Assembly (NCBI GenBank): GCA_016192885.1 | Contig: JACPTH010000265.1 | Span: 1 to 6,748 of the forward strand | Reading direction: 5' to 3' | Length of the DNA stretch: 6,748 nucleotides | Source: a bacterium | GTDB lineage: Bacteria; Muiribacteriota; Ozemobacteria; Ozemobacterales; Ozemobacteraceae | Shown: positions 1-5,006 of the stretch, in pieces | Numbering within the stretch: the first letter of the stretch is position 1 | Layout: the number at the start of each line of letters is the position of its first letter | Translations under genes and position numbers: made by a program | The notes under the pieces: model-generated | Database searches by the model: none | Told to the model about the DNA's origin: nothing | The model's input: only the letters and a program-made list of their open reading frames with translations

Positions 1-380
1 AACGACGCGGCGGCGATGGGTTCCTCTTTAAAATCCTTAAACAAATTTGACAACGGTTGTTTGAAATCGCTTTCAATCACCTTGCGGATATCTTCAAACG
101 ATGCGGGTGGGACCGAATCTTGAAGGAGAGATAAAGGGCCGGTTACCTCGGGGGGCAAAACATCTACTCGTGTCGATAAAAATTGTCCGACTTTGATCAG
201 CAAGCCCTTCTGGGTAAAAGCAAGATTTTTTATTCGGTGTGCGTTGGCGCTATTTAAATCTTTAACCTTGCGACTAATTCGGTAATGGCCCATGAAAAAG
301 CTTTGTAGCGCAAGAATACGGTATCCGACGTAAATCCCCAAAAATGAACTAACGGTTCGAATGTATCTGCTAATTAACAT
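1..380 (-). CDS. UbiB/AarF/ABC1-family atypical protein kinase, N-terminal part (cut by left edge)
   Basis: The frame reads from an ATG at 380 to the window edge without a stop and gives 126 residues plus two bases. The family diagnostics are visible: KVGQF at residues 63-67 (the KxGQ motif unique to UbiB/ABC1 proteins), then STRVDVLPPE and LQDSVPPASFEDI, and at the cut edge EEPIAAAS, the start of the Ala-rich loop that replaces the kinase G-loop. Known members are membrane-associated atypical kinases or ATPases supporting ubiquinone or other isoprenoid-lipid metabolism; the substrate here cannot be deduced. The first 30 residues are moderately hydrophobic. The start is supported by GGAG seven bases upstream (388-391) and by the match to the family N-terminus. 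It lies 120 nt downstream of the HEAT gene on the same strand, so it may be the operon's last gene or have its own promoter; I found no convincing promoter. Family identity is very secure. The symbol is left blank because UbiB and AarF paralogues cannot be told apart from this part. Confidence 0.93.
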   Translation of the reverse strand, partial: MLISRYIRTVSSFLGIYVGYRILALQSFFMGHYRISRKVKDLNSANAHRIKNLAFTQKGLLIKVGQFLSTRVDVLPPEVTGPLSLLQDSVPPASFEDIRKVIESDFKQPLSNLFKDFKEEPIAAAS

Positions 381-387
381 TCCGCCA

Positions 388-404
388 CTCCCCCCATGCT
401 GGGG
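388..404 (-). promoter_or_regulatory. Ribosome binding site of the UbiB-family gene, next to a small GC-rich hairpin
   Basis: On the minus strand the leader reads CCCCA-GCA-TGGGG (404-392), a five-pair stem with a three-base loop, followed directly by GGAG (391-388) seven bases before the ATG at 380. Six consecutive G residues let the CCCC arm slide in register and pair with part of the Shine-Dalgarno sequence. The ribosome site is well supported; a regulatory role for the hairpin is inference. Confidence 0.6.
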
Positions 405-466
405 AATAGGTTACTTGAAATTTAACCTTTGCACAAATAAATTTCCCAAGTTTTGAGGACATTGAC

Positions 467-483
467 CTTCGATTCGTTCGAAG
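467..483. repeat. Short inverted repeat in the gap between the HEAT and UbiB-family genes
   Basis: CTTCGA (467-472) and TCGAAG (478-483) are perfect 6-bp complements around a 5-base spacer, 17 nt beyond the stop of the HEAT gene. No T-run follows on the minus strand, so it is not a standard intrinsic terminator. It could be a transcript 3'-end hairpin, a regulator site or chance. The rest of the 381-500 gap shows nothing else I can support. Confidence 0.3.
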
Positions 484-500
484 CCCGAACAAAGCCCTCA

Positions 501-2891
501 TTAACAGCTCAATTTTTGACAATAGATTTGAAGGGAGGCTTTCAGAATGCAGCTATTCCCTAGGTCGGGGAGTAAGGCGGTAAGGTGCCTGGCGATTGAT
601 CCGTTTGTTGGGCGGGCAAGAAAGAGTTCGGAAAGAAGCTCCAAAACGGTTTCCTTTTCTCCTTGAATTGTCTTTAATTGAATCATCATGCTATAAATGT
701 TCATTGATGGGGAATCTAGGAGGTCGAATCTCTTATTGATTTCTTCCGCCATCCCGCCTTGTATATCTCGAGAAATGGCTTTGCAAGCGGACAAAATAAA
801 CGAGTAATTTTCGCGAACTTTTGAACCCAAAGTTTGGGCTAGTCGTAGATTTCCGGTGGAAAGAGCCAAACGGAACGTGTCGAGTTGGTCCGCGATGATT
901 CCCGGATTTTTCTTAAGACAAATTTCCAAAAAATCAATCGCTTTAATAGGTTCCCCGAGATGAACCAAAAAAGATGCAAAGATTCGCTTTGCTGCATAAC
1001 AATCCGGATATTGTTGGGTAAAGCTTTCTAGGATATTTTTTGCAAAATGATCTGAAAACTCCCCTTTGGATAAGCGCTCAAAAAGCTCGGGCAGCCGTCG
1101 GTCTTGCAGCAATGGAGGGAGGGTAGAAATATTTGGAATCATCGAATTGCTTGAAGATGATTGAAATTTCTTGCTTTCCCTTTCAATAGAGGCGCGAAGA
1201 GGGTTTTCCTGATTTAGCGCCAAAGGATGAATTTTCATCAAGTATCCAAAGGTGTGGCAGGCGGAAAGTGCGGTAAGGAAATTCGGTGAAAGAAGCATTT
1301 CCCGAAGGGTTTCAACCGCCTGCAAGTGGCCTAATTTGAAAAGACTTTTTGCCGCCGCGGCCTTAACTCTCGGAGAAGGGTCTTTTGTTCCTCCTATTAA
1401 AAATGGGATAGCGTCCGCGCCGCAGGCGTTAAATGACCCCATCAAATTCGCGCGAATTCTTGAATCGTTATGGCGGAGAAATCGGGTAAGGACTAACATT
1501 CTCGGGGTTCCAATTCGACCAAGAGCCGAAAGAAGGGAAGCGATAACGTTTGGATGTTCTTGCTTTTCCAGAGCGGAGAGAACTGCGTCTTCCGCAACTT
1601 CCCCAAGAAGCCCGCAAAGAACGGCGGCTTGGGTCGCCAAAAATGGTTTAGGGGATTCAAGGTATCGTGAAAGATTGAAAACCAACTGTCCGGCGACATG
1701 AAAATCCTTGTCTTCCGATGACAAAAGTGCCCGAAGGGAAAGAACTATTTCACGAACCACATCGGCGTTTTGTTCAAGTCCAAATTTTTCCGAAAGTATT
1801 GGAACTCCTATTGAGAAAGAAAAAAAAGCTAATCCCCAAGCTGCCCATCCTCTATCTTGTGGGTTTCCATGCGAAAGTAATGCTTCAAGCCGCGGAAGGG
1901 CATCAAGGGAACCGTTTCTCCATAGCCAAATCGCCGCTTCTGAAGCCACTTCGGGGGCCTTATCCGATAAACACGGAAGTAGAATTGAATTTTTTTCTTC
2001 AATTTTTCGAGAAAATCTTCCGATCGCGGCAACCGCTGCTTTTCTTACAAGCGGAGAAGCGTGTTTAAGATGAGAGAGAAAAATCGGCCAGACTTCCTCG
2101 CGATTAGTTTGGGAAATAACTCCCAACAAACCTGATTTTTTTTGCGGGTCCGAGGTTTCCTTTAACAACGCAAGCAACAATAGGAAAACTTTTTGCCCTG
2201 AACAAGAAAACAAAGCTCTTGATGCCTCCAAAGCTAGCGTTGTTTCAGGGCTTCGGGTCATGGGAAGAACCATCTCTGAAAGTTCGGGAACCGGAGAGGT
2301 TTGAAGGGATAAAAGCGCGGGAAGTCTCCTTTCCGGGTTCTTTTGAGCGAGTTCTTGTTTTAAAAGATCCACCCTAAATTGTTTCAGCGCAAGGGAAGAA
2401 ATTAGTAAGGCAAAGCTTTTTTCCAAATTGAACGGATGTGAAGGATGCAGCAGAGGAAGATTGGGAGGCATTTCGGAAAGACTTCCCTCGACGTTTCTTT
2501 CTTCGGGGAGCCTAAGCATGATTCTTTCAACCGTTCCGGGGGACAAACCAGCGGGTGCGAAAGCAAGGGATTCAATCGCCGCAGTTCGAAGTCTAAGAGG
2601 AGCAATTGACGCCTTTCGAGCTATTATTTCGACCGAATCCGCAAAAACCTCTTTGAGCGCGGAAAGGATTTCGATATTTAGGGGAAGTAGTTCTTTTAAT
2701 TTCTGAAAAGATAATAGCGAAAAAACCGGGTTGGGATCAAAAACGGCCTTTTCAAAAAAGTCGGGGTTAACTAGGCGGGTTTCCTTCAAAAGGTTAGCGA
2801 AGGAAGTCTGTAAAACCCATGGGTCGGTATCAACTTGAAAATGATTGTTGCAGGGAAAAAATTGGGATGTTGAGGAAAAATAGGGAGACAT
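501..2891 (-). CDS. Large HEAT-repeat protein with TPR-like C-terminal region
   Basis: A 796-residue protein with no signal peptide or membrane segment, so probably cytoplasmic. HEAT-type helical pairs recur along most of its length. The clearest are around residues 93-115, 278-295 (SPLVRKAAVAAIGRF), 311-325, 342-356, 445-465, 475-500 and 505-532 (SPRVKAAAAKSLFKLG), several with the usual pattern of Pro or Asp followed by V/I-R-x-x-A-A. A polar linker near 572-590 (serine-rich) leads to a second helical part, about 600-775, with TPR-like spacing (for example YPDCYAAKRIFASFLVHLGE then AIDFLEICLKKNP, 628-663). Such solenoids bind proteins; no catalytic motif is visible and no partner can be named. 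The ATG lies 4 nt after the TGA of the pseudoprotease gene and has no Shine-Dalgarno sequence, so it is probably translated by reinitiation or coupling. The reading frame is intact through several homopolymer runs. The HEAT call is firm; the function is unknown. Confidence 0.88.
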   Translation of the reverse strand: MSPYFSSTSQFFPCNNHFQVDTDPWVLQTSFANLLKETRLVNPDFFEKAVFDPNPVFSLLSFQKLKELLPLNIEILSALKEVFADSVEIIARKASIAPLRLRTAAIESLAFAPAGLSPGTVERIMLRLPEERNVEGSLSEMPPNLPLLHPSHPFNLEKSFALLISSLALKQFRVDLLKQELAQKNPERRLPALLSLQTSPVPELSEMVLPMTRSPETTLALEASRALFSCSGQKVFLLLLALLKETSDPQKKSGLLGVISQTNREEVWPIFLSHLKHASPLVRKAAVAAIGRFSRKIEEKNSILLPCLSDKAPEVASEAAIWLWRNGSLDALPRLEALLSHGNPQDRGWAAWGLAFFSFSIGVPILSEKFGLEQNADVVREIVLSLRALLSSEDKDFHVAGQLVFNLSRYLESPKPFLATQAAVLCGLLGEVAEDAVLSALEKQEHPNVIASLLSALGRIGTPRMLVLTRFLRHNDSRIRANLMGSFNACGADAIPFLIGGTKDPSPRVKAAAAKSLFKLGHLQAVETLREMLLSPNFLTALSACHTFGYLMKIHPLALNQENPLRASIERESKKFQSSSSNSMIPNISTLPPLLQDRRLPELFERLSKGEFSDHFAKNILESFTQQYPDCYAAKRIFASFLVHLGEPIKAIDFLEICLKKNPGIIADQLDTFRLALSTGNLRLAQTLGSKVRENYSFILSACKAISRDIQGGMAEEINKRFDLLDSPSMNIYSMMIQLKTIQGEKETVLELLSELFLARPTNGSIARHLTALLPDLGNSCILKASLQIYCQKLSC

Positions 2892-2895
2892 GAGT

Positions 2896-3693
2896 TCATT
2901 GCATTCTATCGGTTTCCAGGGCTTTAATTCTGTTTGGGAGATCGAGAAAATCCAAGAACATCATCGGCCAAAGAGACTTAGACCAACGTTTAAGGAGGCC
3001 CACTGCGGAAATCAACATTTTTCTTTGGTCAGAATACGCCGAAGATGCGAGCTTTATTCCCTCGCGATCCGCTTTCTGCTGGTTCATTCCGTAAGCGGCC
3101 TTCAAGTAATCGATTAGTAGGTTATGTGCCTCGCGTGGGTCGCGTTTTTTAATAGGTTTTTTCATAAGCCTTAGACCTCTCGAATACAATCCTTCTCTTT
3201 TTAAAATGAGTATTGGGTGTCTTAATGAAATGTGCATTATATTCCTGGCAACTAAAAATACCCGCTCTTCCAAAGTTTCCGTTAGCTCCAATAAACCGGT
3301 TGTTAAAAAAACAGTCCCACATGGAAACGGGATTTCGCCAGGGATGGAATTCTTTATCACCATAACTTTATAAGAAATGGAAGTGAGAGGAATGAAAGGT
3401 TTCAAATTCGCCACTACGAGGTTAAGTTCCGTGGAACTGGAAATTTCCCCCCGGTCTTTGCATTCCTGGATTAAAGTTTCGGCCAAAATGTTTCCAACTG
3501 CAATTTCAGCCTGGCTTTCGTCAAGGAGGTTTGAAAAATACCCGGCAAAAGGGTTTTTGGCATGCAACGGAGTTGAAACCAGAGAAAAGAGGAAAGCCGT
3601 CAAGAAAAAACAAAAAAGGTAACGAAAATCAACTTTTCTAAAAATAAAAGGAAGATGCCTCAAATAATTAAGGTTCCCCGAGCCGAGCATCAT
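2896..3693 (-). CDS. Exported M48-fold protein lacking the catalytic residues (probable pseudoprotease)
   Basis: A 265-residue protein. Residues about 22-45 form a signal peptide (hydrophobic stretch LFCFFLTAFLFSLVS, then LHA before K46), so it is probably periplasmic or surface-exposed. The rest follows the soluble M48 peptidase core: an N-terminal helix (AEIAVGNILAETLIQE), the strand and loop FPCGTVFLTTGLLEL (123-137), then the active-site helix. There the family A-HExxH reads ARNIMHISLRH (149-159): the first His is Arg150, the catalytic Glu is Asn151, and only the second His (154) remains. The ExxAD zinc ligand is Gln205 in QQKADREG, and the late THP motif is absent. Zinc-dependent catalysis is therefore not expected. 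The gene begins inside the end of the upstream gene (26-nt overlap) with two adjacent ATGs; the first (3693) is seven bases from AAAGGAG and the second ten, so either may be used. It is 4 nt upstream of the HEAT gene. The M48 assignment is an alignment made by eye. Confidence 0.82.
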   Translation of the reverse strand: MMLGSGNLNYLRHLPFIFRKVDFRYLFCFFLTAFLFSLVSTPLHAKNPFAGYFSNLLDESQAEIAVGNILAETLIQECKDRGEISSSTELNLVVANLKPFIPLTSISYKVMVIKNSIPGEIPFPCGTVFLTTGLLELTETLEERVFLVARNIMHISLRHPILILKREGLYSRGLRLMKKPIKKRDPREAHNLLIDYLKAAYGMNQQKADREGIKLASSAYSDQRKMLISAVGLLKRWSKSLWPMMFLDFLDLPNRIKALETDRMQ

Positions 3694-4768
3694 TGGCGGT
3701 CTCCTTTAGGTCTTTTTTCAGTCTTGAATCGATTTTTTCTAAGAGTGTTGAAAGGCGGGAAATATCAAAAACCAACCTTTTTTTCAGGGAAGCGCAACGT
3801 CTGATGCTTTCTTCGTCAACCACAAGAGCGGCATTTAGTTGAATCTCCGAATATTTTAACTTTTTCCTGGCGTCAAATGAAATCTGGCGGATCGTTGTCA
3901 AAGCGGTTCGAAGTCCGCTTTCTTCCTCGCCAGGATCGGGAGTACAGGTGGTGAGCTCGTGGGCGCTTAACTCCAAAGAATCCAGAGAGGATTCCAACTC
4001 AAGAATACCATTTTCGAGCGAGTTTATATCGAAATTTTCATCAGGCGACCATTGTTCAGGGAAGGAGAATGAATTGAGGCGCCCAAGCCTTGAAGTGTCT
4101 GAAGAGGCAATAAGGTCGGTTTCCGTTGGAGTGGTTTCGGTTTGCGTTGGATGGGTGATAAAACCCATTGGGAAACGACGTTCAAGATTCTCGGAGGAAG
4201 GGGAGGAAGAAAGCGATTCAGTGAGTGAAGCGCCAGAAGAAAAGGGTTCCGAATTTTCTCTTAGGTGTTTTGAAAGTCTTTGTAAAATTGCATTAGCTTC
4301 TTTTTTAGATAGAAGACGGTCAGGCCCAAAACGATTTTTTAATAAGGGTTTAAATGCTCCCCCAACCATGGAAAGGGCGGAGCGCAGAGAGGAATTTTCT
4401 TTTAGGTCGGAGAATTCCGATGGGAGCGGGTGGGACCGAATCGAAGGAAGAAGAAGTCGGTTAAGGATTTTCGCGGCCATTCCTCTTGAAACAGGCCAAT
4501 CAAGATGGAACCTTGAGTCGGGATAGGGTTCCAAAATTCCGCTTGAAAGAGCTTCGATTTCTGAAGTCGATTTCCCGAGTAACGACATTCCCGCCTGCTC
4601 AAGAAAGCCCATTCGAGTAATTGTAGAGGGTTCGGAAACATCCGAGTTAGAACCCATAGAAGAAAATGGAAAAGGTAAACTGAAAAGAATTACTAAAATA
4701 AGAAAGCAAAGTTGCCGATAGAAATGGCATGTTATTGCATATTTCCGAATTTCAGGAGTTAAAATCAT
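3668..4768 (-). CDS. Exported protein with two SLH-like repeats, disordered linker and helical C-terminus
   Basis: A 366-residue protein. A 19-residue N-region precedes a hydrophobic core (LCFLILVILFSLPFPFSS, 20-37), so it is predicted to be exported. Residues about 56-104 resemble an S-layer homology unit: the stretch GILEPYPDSRFHLDWPVS (77-94), continued by RGMAAKILNRL, follows the SLH pattern of Y-P-D-G-x-F-x-P-D-x-P-V-T-R. A second, weaker copy at about 128-168 ends FGPDRLLSKKEANAIL. SLH units commonly tether proteins to secondary cell-wall polymers or peptidoglycan. Residues 172-245 are Ser/Thr/Pro/Glu-rich and likely flexible. Residues 246-355 are charged helices, possibly coiled coil, with two cysteines (275, 325). 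The ATG at 4768 lacks a Shine-Dalgarno sequence but is the only ATG/GTG/TTG that keeps the signal peptide; only a CTG at 4789 lies further upstream before a stop. The 3' end overlaps the next gene by 26 nt. The SLH call is a by-eye match; the cellular role is unknown. Confidence 0.75.
   Translation of the reverse strand: MILTPEIRKYAITCHFYRQLCFLILVILFSLPFPFSSMGSNSDVSEPSTITRMGFLEQAGMSLLGKSTSEIEALSSGILEPYPDSRFHLDWPVSRGMAAKILNRLLLPSIRSHPLPSEFSDLKENSSLRSALSMVGGAFKPLLKNRFGPDRLLSKKEANAILQRLSKHLRENSEPFSSGASLTESLSSSPSSENLERRFPMGFITHPTQTETTPTETDLIASSDTSRLGRLNSFSFPEQWSPDENFDINSLENGILELESSLDSLELSAHELTTCTPDPGEEESGLRTALTTIRQISFDARKKLKYSEIQLNAALVVDEESIRRCASLKKRLVFDISRLSTLLEKIDSRLKKDLKETANDARLGEP
3701..3707 (-). 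promoter_or_regulatory. Shine-Dalgarno site of the pseudoprotease gene
   Basis: AAAGGAG on the minus strand (3707-3701) lies seven bases before the ATG at 3693 and ten before the second ATG at 3690. It sits inside the coding sequence of the upstream SLH-like gene, whose stop is at 3670-3668, so ribosomes finishing that gene pass over it. This is the strongest ribosome binding site in the cluster and fixes the start of the pseudoprotease gene to this ATG pair. Confidence 0.75.
4754..4758 (+). promoter_or_regulatory. Shine-Dalgarno-like AGGAG before the plus-strand small ORF
   Basis: AGGAG at 4754-4758 stands eight bases before the ATG at 4767, a near-ideal spacing. It is the main sequence argument that the plus-strand ORF is translated. 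I found no convincing promoter upstream of it: TTGCCG at 4712-4717 and CATATT at 4738-4743 are 20 bp apart, which is too far for a normal sigma-70 promoter. Confidence 0.45.
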
Positions 4769-5006
4769 GCGGGATGCTCGTGAATCCAGATTATCAGGGT
4801 CAAGTCCACTTGATGACGAAGATCACATCATGTTACAAATCCAAAAATACTCATCAATGACGGAACATAGTTTGGATAAAATTGAAAGACTTATTAAAAG
4901 GGGTTACCCCATGAATTCCGTTGAGGTTAGGCATTTGCAAGATAAACTTCATGAGTTGGAGTTGAAAAGCAATTTCTGGCGGAGCAGAATGCTTCGATTC
5001 CTCTAG
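4767..5006 (+). CDS. Possible small helical protein on the opposite strand (79 residues)
   Basis: A 79-codon ORF antiparallel to the cluster, not recognised as a known family. The protein is soluble-looking: an acidic N-terminal stretch (PLDDEDH, 14-20) and two predicted amphipathic helices separated by GYPMNS (46-51), ending basic and aromatic (FWRSRMLRFL). It could form a helical hairpin. In favour: a well-placed AGGAG, natural amino-acid balance, and purine-first codons in the overlap (29 of 49 by hand count, against 24 of 49 for the antiparallel protease frame). Against: it overlaps the last 50 codons of the M48 gene in the exactly codon-aligned antisense register, which is prone to chance open frames. 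If real, its transcript would be antisense to the protease 3' end and to the leader of the SLH-like gene. An inner ATG at 4830 is an alternative start. Confidence 0.45.
   Translation: MRDARESRLSGSSPLDDEDHIMLQIQKYSSMTEHSLDKIERLIKRGYPMNSVEVRHLQDKLHELELKSNFWRSRMLRFL

Noticed and set aside
467..483. Inverted repeat as an intrinsic terminator for the operon
   Set aside because: There is no T-run after the stem on the minus strand and the stem is only six pairs, so it is listed only as an inverted repeat.
1815..1999. Homopolymer runs (T8 and A7 on the minus strand) within the HEAT gene, possible frameshifts
   Set aside because: The reading frame is continuous and HEAT-like on both sides, so no frameshift or programmed slippage is needed.
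1252..2073. Plus-strand open frames of 116-149 codons opposite the HEAT gene
   Set aside because: They lie opposite recognisable HEAT repeats, overlap each other in different frames and show no family features.
3140..3170. Two A6 runs on the minus strand in the pseudoprotease gene, possible slippage sites
   Set aside because: They encode Lys pairs in an intact frame that stays M48-like on both sides; no alternative product is suggested.
3948..4526. A 192-codon plus-strand ORF opposite the SLH-like gene, with GGGAG five bases before its GTG
   Set aside because: Its composition (Ser/Glu/Arg-rich, low complexity) is what antisense reading of a Ser/Leu-rich gene gives, and the opposite frame has a signal peptide and SLH-like repeats. 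Treated as a shadow.
4766..4769. Head-to-head starts sharing one CATG tetranucleotide (SLH-like gene and plus-strand ORF)
   Set aside because: Any minus-strand ATG preceded by C produces CATG, and the same occurs at 2889-2892 opposite an evident shadow frame, so sharing is weak evidence of design.
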